A stretch of DNA of 16,357 nt from Candidatus Margulisiibacteriota bacterium (GCA_018814265.1 JAHIZU010000033.1:1-16357), one strand, 5' to 3'; positions 7,848 through 15,143 are shown, numbered from the stretch's first letter. Made by a program: numbers and translations. Notes: generated by a model from the letters alone, not told the origin.

Positions 7848-8146
7848 AAAATTAATCCTCCTTCTCTGGCCGCATCAGCTAAAGCTTTGACCCGGCCATG
7901 ATAACGCGCGGCTCCACGGTCAAAGACCACTTGTGTAATCCCAACGGCTTTGGCTTTTTCCGCCATCTGCTGCCCGACTTGCTTAGCTGCGGCAATGTTG
8001 CCGCCTTTTTTCATTTTCAAACTAGTGACCGCGGCCAAAGTTTTGCCAGCCGCATCATCAATGATTTGAGCATGAATGTTTTTGAGGCCCCTAAATACAG
8101 ATAGCCTGGGTCTTTCTTTTGTCCCGAAAATTTTCTTCTTTTTCAT
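7844..8146 (-). CDS. rplR: 50S ribosomal protein L18, short N-terminus
   Basis: L18 binds 5S rRNA and, with L5, helps place it in the central protuberance. The core is clear: [20 protein letters not shown] at about 11-30, then [20 protein letters not shown] and the terminal AREGGLIF. From the ATG at 8146 it has 100 residues, against about 117-120 in E. coli and Bacillus. The missing part is the Arg/Lys/His-rich N-terminal tail before the core. A GTG lies one codon upstream, and before that is the in-frame rplF TAA, so no longer N-terminus exists in this frame. AGGAG sits 8 bases before the ATG, which favours that start. It overlaps rpsE by 4 bases. Confidence 0.95.
   Translation of the reverse strand: MKKKKIFGTKERPRLSVFRGLKNIHAQIIDDAAGKTLAAVTSLKMKKGGNIAAAKQVGQQMAEKAKAVGITQVVFDRGAARYHGRVKALADAAREGGLIF
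7857..7864 (-). promoter_or_regulatory. Shine-Dalgarno site that decides the TTG start of rpsE
   Basis: GAAGGAGG on the minus strand lies inside the last codons of rplR, 9 bases before the TTG at 7847. It is among the strongest sites in the window and supports initiation at TTG. Confidence 0.8.
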
Positions 8147-8149
8147 CAC

Positions 8150-8701
8150 TTATGCTCCTGCTGCCGCCTTAGCTGCCTTACCAGCTTTTTTCCTAACCTT
8201 CTCTCCCGCATACCTGATCCCTTTTCCCTTATAGGGTTCAACTTCTCTGATGCTGCGAATCTCCGCAGCAATCTCTCCCACCACTTGTTTATCAACACCC
8301 TTGACCGTGATCTTAGTAGTCCCTTCGACTATTAGTTCAATGCCTTCCGGTGGCTCAACATTAACAGGATGAGAATAACCTATTAATATTTGCAGATTTT
8401 TGCCCTGTTTGGCCACTCGGTAGCCAACACCAACCAGCTCCAGTTTTTTCTCAAAACCCTGGGTAACCCCATCAATCATGTTCTTGACCAAACTATTATA
8501 AAGCCCCTGCAAAGCCATAATCTTGGGATCCTTGGCTTTACAAATTGTGGCAACTTTACCATCAGCAACCTCGATCTTAACAGCCGGGTTGTATTGCTGG
8601 AACAGGGTACCCTTGGGCCCCTTAACATTAATTACCCCATCAACGACTTTAACCTCGACGCCTTTGGGTATTTCTATTAATCTTTTACCTATTCTTCCCA
8701 T
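8150..8701 (-). CDS. rplF: 50S ribosomal protein L6
   Basis: L6 sits near the sarcin-ricin loop and the stalk base and is needed for factor binding. The 183-residue product has two tandem L6 domains. It begins MGRIGKRLIEIPKGVEVKV, contains VKGPKGTL, NMIDGVTQGFEKKLELVGVG at the domain junction, and the C-terminal signature EPYKGKGIRYAGEKVRKKAG. A short Ala/Lys tail (AKAAAGA) follows the signature. The ATG at 8701 lies 6 bases after rpsH, with GGTGA, overlapping the rpsH stop, as a weak ribosome site. Order rpsH-rplF-rplR is standard. Confidence 0.97.
   Translation of the reverse strand: MGRIGKRLIEIPKGVEVKVVDGVINVKGPKGTLFQQYNPAVKIEVADGKVATICKAKDPKIMALQGLYNSLVKNMIDGVTQGFEKKLELVGVGYRVAKQGKNLQILIGYSHPVNVEPPEGIELIVEGTTKITVKGVDKQVVGEIAAEIRSIREVEPYKGKGIRYAGEKVRKKAGKAAKAAAGA
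8155..8159 (-). promoter_or_regulatory. Shine-Dalgarno site of rplR
   Basis: AGGAG lies in the last codons of rplF, 8 bases before the ATG at 8146 and only 5 before the alternative GTG at 8149. This spacing favours the ATG and confirms that L18 is made as a short form. Confidence 0.6.
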
Positions 8702-8707
8702 AATTTA

Positions 8708-9100
8708 TCACCAAATATGGCAGAGGACCTCTCCGCCGACTTTTTGAGAGCGGGCGCTTTCATCACTCATTACGCCGCGCGAGGTTGAAAGAATCGCCGT
8801 ACCAAAACCAGCCTGTACGCGAGGCAGGGAATGACTATCAGCAAAGACCCTTCTGCCCGGCCTGCTGATCCGCTTGAGGCCAACCACAACGCCCTTATTG
8901 TCCTGTCTGTACTTAAGCGCCAGACGCAAAAACTTCTTGTCCATGCGTTTTAAACTGCCATATTTTGCCAGATACCCTTCTTCAACCATGATTTTGGCAA
9001 TGCTTTCCTTAATCACAGAATGCGGCAGGTCAACATTTTCAGCGCGGATGCGCTGGGCATTCTTAATTCTAATTAACATATCAGCAATCGGGTCGGTCAT
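8708..9100 (-). CDS. rpsH: 30S ribosomal protein S8
   Basis: S8 is a primary 16S rRNA binder in the central domain. The 130-residue product has the N-terminal DPIADMLIRIKNAQ, the middle SRPGRRVFADSHSLPRVQAG, and the C-terminal RNA-binding signature TSRGVMSDESARSQKVGGEV ending in LCHIW. The ATG at 9100 is preceded by AAGGAGG in the 10-base gap after rpsN. In E. coli S8 represses the spc operon through an RNA site at the rplX-rplE junction. Here that junction is a one-base overlap, so no classical leader is evident. Confidence 0.97.
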   Translation of the reverse strand: MTDPIADMLIRIKNAQRIRAENVDLPHSVIKESIAKIMVEEGYLAKYGSLKRMDKKFLRLALKYRQDNKGVVVGLKRISRPGRRVFADSHSLPRVQAGFGTAILSTSRGVMSDESARSQKVGGEVLCHIW

Positions 9101-9110
9101 TAAATCCTCC

Positions 9111-9296
9111 TTACCAACTTGATTTGGTCACGCCAGGAAGCTCTCCCTTGTGCGCCAATTTCCTAAAACAAATTCGGCAAACGCCAAATCTTCTAATATA
9201 GCTGCGCGCCCGGCCGCAAATAAAACAACGGTTCTTCAGCCGGGAGGCAAATTTCGGACCCTTTCTTAATCTTTCCAGCCAAGCCTTTTTAGCCAT
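9111..9296 (-). CDS. rpsN: 30S ribosomal protein S14, zinc-binding type Z
   Basis: S14 lies in the 30S head. The 61-residue product is the short zinc form (also called rpsZ), with Cys24, Cys27, Cys40 and Cys43 as two CxxC pairs in [20 protein letters not shown]. It ends in GVTKSSW, typical of the family. The longer zinc-less form of E. coli is about 100 residues. The ATG at 9296 directly follows the rplE terminal TAA with no gap. An AAGGAG about 8 bases upstream lies in the last rplE codons, so the downstream end of the disrupted rplE still carries the signal for this gene. Confidence 0.97.
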   Translation of the reverse strand: MAKKAWLERLRKGPKFASRLKNRCFICGRARSYIRRFGVCRICFRKLAHKGELPGVTKSSW

Positions 9297-9841
9297 TTAG
9301 GACTCCTTCCTAAAGGGTATACCCATCGCTTCCAACATTTTTCTAGCCTCCTGGTCATTTCTGGCAGAAGTAACAATGGTTATGTCCATGCCCCGAACTC
9401 TATCGACCTTTTAATAATTTACTTCTGGAAAGATCAACTGTTCCTTGATCCCCAAAGTATAATTGCCGCGCCCATCAAAAGATTTTGGGTTAACCCCTTT
9501 AAAGTCCCTGATCTTGGGCAGGCAGATATTTATTAGTTTGCCCAAAAAATCATACATTCGCTTGCCGCGCAGGGTAACCTTGAGCCCGATCGCCATCCCT
9601 TCTCTGGTCTTAAAAACCGCGATCGACTTCTTGGCCTTTCTCACCAGAGGCTTTTGGCCGGTTATCTCTGACAATTCCTTGGCCGAAACATCTATCGCCT
9701 TGGAATTTTCCCTGGCCTCCCCAACCCCACGATTGATCACCAGCTTAATTAGCCGGGGCACCTGCATCGGGTTAGAAAATCGCCACTCTTCAAAAATGCC
9801 GGTACGATCTTTTCTTCGTATTTCTGTTTTAATACTGACAT
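9297..9841 (-). pseudogene. rplE: 50S ribosomal protein L5, disrupted by a frameshift and an internal stop
   Basis: L5 binds 5S rRNA, contacts P-site tRNA and bridges to S13. It is essential. The ATG at 9841 overlaps the rplX stop (TAATG) and opens [15 protein letters not shown], a good L5 N-terminus. After 15 codons the family continues in the other frame ([19 protein letters not shown]). The break is at a run of five A on the plus strand (9792-9796), where six would restore frame. Unshifted, the product ends after 30 residues. The main body is intact, with [33 protein letters not shown] and IFPEVNY, then a TAA at 9413-9411. The same frame continues with [20 protein letters not shown] up to IPFRKES, the normal L5 end, before TAA at 9299-9297. 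Repaired, it would have 181 residues, normal for L5. Sequence error or true decay are both possible. Confidence 0.93.
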
Positions 9842-10152
9842 TATTTCACCTTATCCACAGCTTCGCCGCAGCGGACGCAAGCCCTGGCCCCATCTTTGCT
9901 TTTCACCCTGGCTGGCTCACTGCATCTGGGACAGACAAGCATTATCTTTGAAATGTTAAGCGGCAGGGCTTTTTCAATTATCCCTCCCTGAAAATTCCGC
10001 GACGGCCGCTGATGTTTTTTTGCCACGTTAACTCGCTCCACTATCACCCGGCCTTCTTTTGGCCAGACCTCAATGACCTTGCCTTTTTTACCCTTGTCTT
10101 TGCCAGATAGGGCTATAACCGTATCGCCTTTTTTAATTTTTCTTTTTTGCAT
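9841..10152 (-). CDS. rplX: 50S ribosomal protein L24 with C-terminal zinc motif
   Basis: L24 starts assembly of the large subunit and lies by the tunnel exit. I chose the ATG at 10152, giving 103 residues beginning [24 protein letters not shown] three codons upstream overlaps rplN and adds nothing conserved. The KOW motif ([20 protein letters not shown]) is at 9-28. Cys74, Cys77, Cys92 and Cys95 form two CxxC pairs, the zinc form common outside enterobacteria. The start follows the rplN stop by one base, with GAGGT upstream inside rplN. Its stop overlaps the rplE ATG by one base. Confidence 0.96.
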   Translation of the reverse strand: MQKRKIKKGDTVIALSGKDKGKKGKVIEVWPKEGRVIVERVNVAKKHQRPSRNFQGGIIEKALPLNISKIMLVCPRCSEPARVKSKDGARACVRCGEAVDKVK

Positions 10153-10153
10153 C

Positions 10154-10522
10154 TTAAACAACCTCAGGCGCCAAAGAAATTATTTTCATAAAATCCTTAT
10201 CGCGCAACTCGCGGGCAACCGGGCCAAAGACCCTGGTGCCACGCGGGCTTTTTTCCTTTGTAATGATCACCACAGCATTATCGTCAAAAGTAACGTAGGA
10301 GCCATCCGGCCGGCGTAACGGTTTATGGACCCGAACGACAACCCCATACACTACCTCACTCTTTTTTACTGTCATATTGGGATTGGCTTCCTTGACCACC
10401 CCGACAATTATATCGCCGATCCCGGCATAACGTCGGTTGGAGCCGCCAAGCGCCCGAATACACAAGACTTTCCGGGCCCCGGTGTTATCTGCTACATTTA
10501 ACATGGTCTGTGGTTGTATCAA
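10154..10522 (-). CDS. rplN: 50S ribosomal protein L14
   Basis: L14 forms bridges B5 and B8 with the 30S subunit and is the binding site of the silencing factor RsfS. The 122-residue product begins [20 protein letters not shown] and has [20 protein letters not shown] and [20 protein letters not shown], all close to the family consensus. The start is TTG at 10522-10520, overlapping the rpsQ TGA as TTGA. The family's first residues (MIQ) fall exactly there, and GAGGAG lies 8 bases upstream. The internal ATG at codon 7 would remove conserved residues. Confidence 0.97.
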   Translation of the reverse strand: MIQPQTMLNVADNTGARKVLCIRALGGSNRRYAGIGDIIVGVVKEANPNMTVKKSEVVYGVVVRVHKPLRRPDGSYVTFDDNAVVIITKEKSPRGTRVFGPVARELRDKDFMKIISLAPEVV

Positions 10523-10830
10523 GTTTCTTGCTCCTCTTCATTCTTTTCGCGCTTCTTTGGCCGCTCGTGGCCGCTTAGCTTGCCTTTACCCAGGATCTTA
10601 ACCACACGCCAGCGCTTATCAGCTGAGATAGGCCTGGTTTCCATGATCTCGACCAGATCGCCAACATTACAGGCATTCTGCTCATCATGTGCCTTAAATT
10701 TATTGCTGGCACGTACAACTTTATGATAAAACGGATGCTGAAAGACCCGCTCGATCTCAACTACAACGGTCTTGTTCATTTTATTGCTGACCACCACACC
10801 GGCCCTTGATTTTCTTTTTCCCCTATCCAA
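10519..10830 (-). CDS. rpsQ: 30S ribosomal protein S17
   Basis: S17 is a primary 16S rRNA binder in the 5' domain with an OB fold. I chose the TTG at 10830-10828, one base after the rpmC stop. It gives 103 residues beginning [20 protein letters not shown], which lines up with the family start (MER.KRK..GVVVS.KM.KT). Frames opening up to nine codons earlier, at TTG or GTG, would overlap rpmC and add unconserved residues. AAGGAG sits 9 bases before the chosen TTG. The core has [20 protein letters not shown], then [18 protein letters not shown] charged tail ([12 protein letters not shown]) extends beyond the usual ~85 residues. Confidence 0.93.
   Translation of the reverse strand: MDRGKRKSRAGVVVSNKMNKTVVVEIERVFQHPFYHKVVRASNKFKAHDEQNACNVGDLVEIMETRPISADKRWRVVKILGKGKLSGHERPKKREKNEEEQET
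10531..10536 (-). promoter_or_regulatory. Shine-Dalgarno site that decides the TTG start of rplN
   Basis: GAGGAG lies in the acidic-tail codons of rpsQ, 8 bases before the rplN TTG. It supports TTG over the ATG six codons further in. Confidence 0.7.
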
Positions 10831-10831
10831 G

Positions 10832-11023
10832 TTATTTCTCTCCTTTTTCACGGACAATTGTTAAAATTCTGGCAATCTCACGACGCAAGTGGCGTAATTT
10901 CAAGGGATTCTTCAACTGTTGGTTGACCTTAGCAAATCTGGTCAGCATCAGTTCACGCCGCAATTCCTGGGCCCGTCGCTTTAATTCATCAATATTTAAT
11001 TCCCGCAATTCTGACGCCTTCAT
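10832..11023 (-). CDS. rpmC: 50S ribosomal protein L29
   Basis: L29 lies at the tunnel exit, where it helps form the docking site for trigger factor and SRP. The 63-residue product is all helical with two long helices. It begins [20 protein letters not shown], has [20 protein letters not shown] in the middle, and the conserved [15 protein letters not shown] near the end. The ATG at 11023 overlaps the rplP stop by one base (TAATG). Length and motifs are normal. The rplP-rpmC-rpsQ order is universal in the S10 cluster. Confidence 0.97.
   Translation of the reverse strand: MKASELRELNIDELKRRAQELRRELMLTRFAKVNQQLKNPLKLRHLRREIARILTIVREKGEK
10840..10845 (-). promoter_or_regulatory. Shine-Dalgarno site that decides the TTG start of rpsQ
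   Basis: AAGGAG lies in the last codons of rpmC, 9 bases before the TTG at 10830. It argues against the earlier TTG and GTG candidates at 10857 and 10851. Confidence 0.7.
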
Positions 11024-11433
11024 TAGTCTTTCACCACAAACCTAGTTTTGACCGGCAGCTTAAAGCTAGCCAAACGTAAAGCCTCTTTCGCATCAGCCTG
11101 GTTGGTCCCGCCAATCTCAAATATAATATGTCCGCGCTTGATCGGAGCAATAAAGGCGACCGGGGCACCCTTACCGCCGCCCATTCTTGTTTCCGCCGCC
11201 CGCGCCGTCAGCACTTTGTCAGCCAGGAGCCGGACCCAAACTTTTCCGCCTCTCTTAAGATAATGCGTCAAGGCCTTTCGGGCAGACTCGATCTGGTTAG
11301 TGGTCAGGTAGCCACATTCCAGTGTCTGCAGGCCAAACTCACCAAAATTGACAGTTGCGCCAGCCGAAGCCTTGCCACGCACTCGGCGCCTTTGATGTTT
11401 GCGATATTTAGTTTTTGAAGGAAATAATACCAT
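11023..11433 (-). CDS. rplP: 50S ribosomal protein L16
   Basis: L16 positions the A-site tRNA elbow near the peptidyl-transferase centre. The 136-residue product opens with FPSKTKYRKHQRRRVRGKAS and has NFGEFGLQTLECGYLTTNQI and IESARKALTHYLKRGGKVWV. The arginine corresponding to the hydroxylated R81 of E. coli is present in TRMGGGKG. The stretch just after it (APVAFIAPIKRGHIIFEIGG) lacks the common Trp of the usual YWVA block, a mild divergence. The ATG overlaps the rpsC stop as TAATG, and the stop overlaps the rpmC start in the same way. Confidence 0.97.
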   Translation of the reverse strand: MVLFPSKTKYRKHQRRRVRGKASAGATVNFGEFGLQTLECGYLTTNQIESARKALTHYLKRGGKVWVRLLADKVLTARAAETRMGGGKGAPVAFIAPIKRGHIIFEIGGTNQADAKEALRLASFKLPVKTRFVVKD

Positions 11434-12125
11434 TACGCGTCAACCTGGTCCTTTTGCGTTGCTTCGGCTTTGGGCTCAGTCAGCCCCTTAGCCTTTTCCT
11501 TTAGCACTTCTCCCTTAAAGATCCAAACCTTGACCCCAATTTTTCCGTAGAGCGTCATTGCCTCGGCAAAGCCGTAGTCGATTCTAGCGCGCAGGGTATG
11601 AAGCGGCACGCGCCCTACCCGATACCATTCCCGGCGGGCAATTTCTGAGCCGCCCAATCGGCCGGCAGTCATGATCTTGACACCCTTGCCGCCAGCGCGT
11701 AGTCCCTTGGAAACCGCTTGCTTCATCGCCCGGCGATAAGAAATCCGCCGCTCCAGCTGAGAAGCCACAAATTCAGCCACCAGCACAGCGCAGGCTTCTG
11801 GCTTGCGCTCTTCACGAACATTTAATTGGACCTGTTTCCCGGTCTTCTTCATTAAAGTTTCACGGATCGCCGCGATCTCTTTGCCGCCTTTGCCAATGAT
11901 CAGACCAGGTCGCGCTGTATGAATATCAATTTCGATCTGATTGGCTTTTCGGCCAATAAAGATCCTAGAAATTCCAGCCTTGAACAGGCTGTTCTTTAAG
12001 TACTTTCTTAACGCAAAATCTTCAGCTAAATATTTTACATACTCCTGACCGTTAGCGAACCAAAAACTGTCCCAGTTCTCTATTACCCCGATTCGGAAAC
12101 CTTTTGGGTGGATTTTTTGCCCCAT
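11433..12125 (-). CDS. rpsC: 30S ribosomal protein S3
   Basis: S3 is in the 30S head, at the mRNA entry site, where it contributes to helicase activity. The 230-residue product begins [20 protein letters not shown]. It has a type II KH domain with the GxxG loop GKGG at 78-81, followed by the C-terminal domain with SQLERRISYRRAMKQAVSKG and GRLGGSEIARREWYRVGRVP. A short charged tail rich in Glu and Lys follows the conserved KVWIFKGEVL. The ATG at 12125 overlaps the rplV stop by one base. Length is normal for bacteria. Confidence 0.98.
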   Translation of the reverse strand: MGQKIHPKGFRIGVIENWDSFWFANGQEYVKYLAEDFALRKYLKNSLFKAGISRIFIGRKANQIEIDIHTARPGLIIGKGGKEIAAIRETLMKKTGKQVQLNVREERKPEACAVLVAEFVASQLERRISYRRAMKQAVSKGLRAGGKGVKIMTAGRLGGSEIARREWYRVGRVPLHTLRARIDYGFAEAMTLYGKIGVKVWIFKGEVLKEKAKGLTEPKAEATQKDQVDA

Positions 12126-12496
12126 TAAGCCTTTGCCTCCTTAGCTCGCGTTTTCTTTTCCGCCAACGGCTCAAGCCAAACAGTTAAGTGGCTGGTACGT
12201 TTGTTGATCGGGAACATGCGTCCGCGGGCCCGTGGTTGAAAGCGCCGCATGATGACCCCCTTGTTAACATACGCCTCGGCCACCAACAAGGTCTCTTCAG
12301 CCAGTTTATAATTATTCTTGGCATTAGCCACCGCAGATCTAAGGGTCTTTTCCAAAATCCTCGCGCCTTTTTGCGGCATGAATTTGAGCAAAGTTATTGC
12401 TTCGAGCGCCAATTTACCGCGCACGAGTTCAACAACCCGCCCCAATTTGCGAGATCCAATCCTGACCCATTTTGCTTGCGCTTTTACTTTTGTCAT
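12125..12496 (-). CDS. rplV: 50S ribosomal protein L22
   Basis: L22 lines the nascent-peptide tunnel, and its beta hairpin forms part of the constriction where macrolides act. The 123-residue product begins [20 protein letters not shown], with [13 protein letters not shown] as the family core helix. It then has [13 protein letters not shown] and the hairpin-containing [21 protein letters not shown] Lys/Ala-rich tail ends the protein. The ATG at 12496 overlaps the rpsS TGA as ATGA. No strong Shine-Dalgarno lies upstream, so coupling to rpsS is likely. Confidence 0.97.
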   Translation of the reverse strand: MTKVKAQAKWVRIGSRKLGRVVELVRGKLALEAITLLKFMPQKGARILEKTLRSAVANAKNNYKLAEETLLVAEAYVNKGVIMRRFQPRARGRMFPINKRTSHLTVWLEPLAEKKTRAKEAKA

Positions 12497-12777
12497 GATA
12501 GTGATGTTGCTTTATCGGTCGGCACCCCATGGCCCCTAAACAGTCTGGTGTGAGAGAATTCACCCAACTTATGACCGACCATGTTCTCAGTAATATAGAT
12601 CGGTATGTGTTTCCTGCCGTTATGGACCGCAAAAGTGTAGCCGATCATATCCGGAATGATCGTGGAGCTTCTGGCCCAGGTTTTGATAATTTTCTTTTCA
12701 CCAGACAATTCCATTTTTTGAATTTTCCTCAACAGTTTTTCATCAATATATGGACCTTTTTTAATTGAACGTCCCAT
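12493..12777 (-). CDS. rpsS: 30S ribosomal protein S19
   Basis: S19 binds the 30S head with S13 and touches the A-site finger of the large subunit. The 94-residue product begins [20 protein letters not shown] and has [20 protein letters not shown], then [20 protein letters not shown] and [14 protein letters not shown], all consensus. The ATG at 12777 is 2 bases after the rplB stop. Part of the upstream sequence (GGAGGAAATA) supplies a clear Shine-Dalgarno inside the end of rplB. Length is typical. Confidence 0.98.
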   Translation of the reverse strand: MGRSIKKGPYIDEKLLRKIQKMELSGEKKIIKTWARSSTIIPDMIGYTFAVHNGRKHIPIYITENMVGHKLGEFSHTRLFRGHGVPTDKATSLS

Positions 12778-12779
12778 AC

Positions 12780-13604
12780 TTATTTCCTCCGCATTATAAT
12801 AAAGCGATCGCTGCGCCTTCTGGGCTTTCTTGTTTTGAAGCCAAGCGTTGGCTTACCCCAAGGCGTAACAGGATGTTTTCTGCCAATCGGCGCCCGGCCT
12901 TCGCCGCCACCATGAGGATGATCGCAGGGATTCATGGCCACGCCGCGAACATGCGGTCTGCGGCCCCGGTAGCGGTTTTTGCCAGCTTTCCCCATGCGCA
13001 CATTTTTGGCGTCAACATTGCCAATCTGGCCAATGGTTGCCCTGCACTGCAAATGCACCAGGCGTTGCTCTCCGGAAGGCAACTTAACAGTAGCATAACC
13101 TCCATCCTTGGCCACCAGCATAACACCAACCCCGGCCGACCTGGCCAGTTTGCCGCCAGCGCCAGGTTCCAATTCAACATTATGGATCATCGTCCCCAGA
13201 GGGATGGCGCTAAGCGGTAAAGCATTGCCAGATTTGATGTCAGCTTGCGGTCCGTTCTCAATCATTTCACCAACTTCCAGCCCAAGCGGCGCCAGAATAT
13301 AGGTCTTCTTGCCATCCTGATATTGCAACAAGGCAATCCGCGCATTACGATTAGGGTCGTACTCAATCCCCAACACCTTGGCCGGCATCTCTTTAGTACG
13401 CTTAAAATCAATAAGACGATAAAGTTTCCTAGCTCCGCCACCCCGATGTCGCGCAGAGATCCGGCCGCGCCAGTCCCGGCCAGCTTTTTTGGGAATACGA
13501 AACATCAGCGATTTTTCAGGTTTATTCCTGGTAATGTCCGAAAAGTCATCTGCTATTTCAAATCTTTGTCCGGGAGTGACCGGATTCTTCTTTTTTACTC
13601 CCAT
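12780..13604 (-). CDS. rplB: 50S ribosomal protein L2
   Basis: L2 is one of the oldest ribosomal proteins and is needed for subunit joining and peptidyl-transferase activity. The 274-residue product has [20 protein letters not shown] at 52-71, the central SH3-like domains, [20 protein letters not shown] at about 145-164, and the C-terminal loop [14 protein letters not shown]. His229 in that loop matches E. coli H229. Residue 227 is Cys, where many bacteria have Val. The ATG at 13604 follows the rplW TAA without a gap. Confidence 0.98.
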   Translation of the reverse strand: MGVKKKNPVTPGQRFEIADDFSDITRNKPEKSLMFRIPKKAGRDWRGRISARHRGGGARKLYRLIDFKRTKEMPAKVLGIEYDPNRNARIALLQYQDGKKTYILAPLGLEVGEMIENGPQADIKSGNALPLSAIPLGTMIHNVELEPGAGGKLARSAGVGVMLVAKDGGYATVKLPSGEQRLVHLQCRATIGQIGNVDAKNVRMGKAGKNRYRGRRPHVRGVAMNPCDHPHGGGEGRAPIGRKHPVTPWGKPTLGFKTRKPRRRSDRFIIMRRK

Positions 13605-13886
13605 TTAAACTTCAAGCTCCTCAATTTTTTCTCCCTGCTTTAGGGTAACATAGGCTTTTTTCCAATGAGCGGTCCGGCCAATTGATCTACCCACAACCTT
13701 GCGCTTTGCTCTGACCATACTTGTATTAACAGCCACTACATTTACTTTAAACATTTTCCCAACCGCCTGAGCAATACTGGGCTTGGTGGCAGCTGGGTGG
13801 ACCCGAAACACGTAGCGCGATAAGGCCCTCTCGCCTACTGCCTTTTCTGTGATTACTGGTTCGATAATTATTTGTTCTGGCTGCAT
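13605..13886 (-). CDS. rplW: 50S ribosomal protein L23
   Basis: L23 is at the tunnel exit and docks trigger factor, SRP and SecY. The 93-residue product begins MQPEQIIIEPVITEKAVGER and has YVFRVHPAATKPSIAQAVGK, then FKVNVVAVNTSMVRAKRKVV, GRSIGRTAHWKKAYVTLKQG and a short acidic end (EKIEELEV). These match the family, including the internal loop RTAHWKKA. The ATG at 13886 overlaps the rplD TGA as TGATG. The size of 93-100 residues is typical. Confidence 0.97.
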   Translation of the reverse strand: MQPEQIIIEPVITEKAVGERALSRYVFRVHPAATKPSIAQAVGKMFKVNVVAVNTSMVRAKRKVVGRSIGRTAHWKKAYVTLKQGEKIEELEV

Positions 13887-14509
13887 CAGACTAAAAACTC
13901 CTCAAGCGCTTTGATGGCTTTCTTCTCTACCACAAGCCAGCTCGCTTCCAACAGATCAAAGATATTTAAATCGTTGTACACGCAAATTTTTATTCCGGCC
14001 AAATTACGGGCCGCTTTCTCAAAGCCCTCATTAGCCTGGACCAGCACAATCAAGACTTTTCCAGCCACCTTGAGCTCCTTAAACAACTTGGCGGCTGATT
14101 TTGTTTTTGCGTCAGCCAGTTTGAGCTCTTCAACAACCTTGACCTTCTCAGCTCGTACCTTATCAGAAAGAGCGATCCTTAACGCCCCTTTTCTAACTTT
14201 GATCGGCAAGCTATAACCATAGTCCCTTGGTTTTGGGCCAAAAATGACTCCGCCTTTTCTCCAAAGAGGAGAACGGATGCTGCCAGCCCTGGCCCGGCCA
14301 GTGCCTTTTTGCTTCCAGGGCTTCCTGCCGCCGCCCCGAACCTCAGCCTTGGTCTTGGTGCTGTGGGTGCCACGCCTTTGGGACGCCTGGAACCAAACTA
14401 AAGCTGAATGAACGACATGCTCATTCATCTTAACGCCAAAAATCTTCGCGGCCGCGGAAACCTCGCCGCTGCTTATACCATTTATGTCATATAATGGCAG
14501 TTTACTCAT
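13886..14509 (-). CDS. rplD: 50S ribosomal protein L4
   Basis: L4 reaches into the exit tunnel with an extended loop. In E. coli it also represses the S10 operon through the rpsJ leader. The 207-residue product has the tunnel loop signature VRGGGRKPWKQKGTGRARAG at about 58-77, then SPLWRKGGVIFGPKPRDYGY and a Rossmann-like C-terminal part. The ATG at 14509 overlaps the rplC stop as ATGA. No S10 leader is visible, because rpsJ starts inside the fusA stop; autogenous control, if any, must work elsewhere. Confidence 0.97.
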   Translation of the reverse strand: MSKLPLYDINGISSGEVSAAAKIFGVKMNEHVVHSALVWFQASQRRGTHSTKTKAEVRGGGRKPWKQKGTGRARAGSIRSPLWRKGGVIFGPKPRDYGYSLPIKVRKGALRIALSDKVRAEKVKVVEELKLADAKTKSAAKLFKELKVAGKVLIVLVQANEGFEKAARNLAGIKICVYNDLNIFDLLEASWLVVEKKAIKALEEFLV

Positions 14510-15138
14510 TTTTTACCCTTGTCGGCCTTGGCCTCGGAGGTCCTGTTGATCAACAGCAGATTGCCCTGCTTTCCAGGCACAGCCCCATTTAAAAGCAAGA
14601 GGCTCTTCTCAGTATCGATTGACACAACCCTTAAGCTGGGAACAGTTACCCGAACAGCCCCCATTCTACCGGGCATAGGTCTGCCTTTAATAACCCGGCC
14701 TGGAGTTGTCCCGGCTCCAATCGAACCAGGAATACGGTGAGACTTTGAACCGTGAGTCATCGGCCCCCGGGCATGATGGTAACGTTTAATCACGCCGGCA
14801 AATCCCTTCCCGATCGACACGCCAGCCACCTCCACGATATCGCCAGGTTTAAAAACATCAACCTTGATTTCCTGACCCACCTTAAAATCCTCAGGTTTTT
14901 CAACCCGGAATTCCCGCAAATGCCGCGCTTTTAACCCTTTGAGATGCCCGGCTAACGGCTTCGTTATTTTTTTTGTCTGGCCAAAGCCAACCTGGATGGC
15001 CCGATATCCATCCTTGGCCTCAGTTTTAACCTGGGTCACCACACAGGGACCCGCCTCAATTACCGTGACTGAGACAACGTCACCATTCTCATTAAAGATC
15101 TGGGTCATGCCTATTTTTTTGCCTAATAAATTTGCCAT
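14506..15138 (-). CDS. rplC: 50S ribosomal protein L3
   Basis: L3 is an early-assembling protein whose loop reaches the peptidyl-transferase centre. The 210-residue product begins MANLLGKKIGMTQIFNENGD. It has GKGFAGVIKRYHHARGPMTH, then GSKSHRIPGSIGAGTTPGRV and KGRPMPGRMGAVRVTVPSLR, which form the conserved central loop. The Gln methylated in E. coli L3 is not at the matching place (GAGTTPGR), a common difference outside Proteobacteria. The ATG at 15138 lies 5 bases after the rpsJ stop. A Lys-rich tail overlaps the rplD start. Confidence 0.98.
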   Translation of the reverse strand: MANLLGKKIGMTQIFNENGDVVSVTVIEAGPCVVTQVKTEAKDGYRAIQVGFGQTKKITKPLAGHLKGLKARHLREFRVEKPEDFKVGQEIKVDVFKPGDIVEVAGVSIGKGFAGVIKRYHHARGPMTHGSKSHRIPGSIGAGTTPGRVIKGRPMPGRMGAVRVTVPSLRVVSIDTEKSLLLLNGAVPGKQGNLLLINRTSEAKADKGKK

Positions 15139-15143
15139 AAAAA

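Noticed and set aside
9411..9413. TAA reassigned to a sense codon
   Set aside because: TAA is the normal terminator of many genes here (for example rpsE, rplO, rplB, rpsI) at the family end positions. TGA and TAG are also used as stops, so the code is standard.
9786..9800. Programmed frameshift in rplE
   Set aside because: No canonical slippery heptamer, no upstream Shine-Dalgarno-like stimulator and no evident downstream hairpin. L5 is not known to use recoding. An indel in the A run is simpler.
9463..9951. 162-codon plus-strand open frame
   Set aside because: It lies antisense to rplE and rplX, whose protein families are unmistakable on the minus strand. The plus-strand translation resembles no family and has no ribosome site worth noting.
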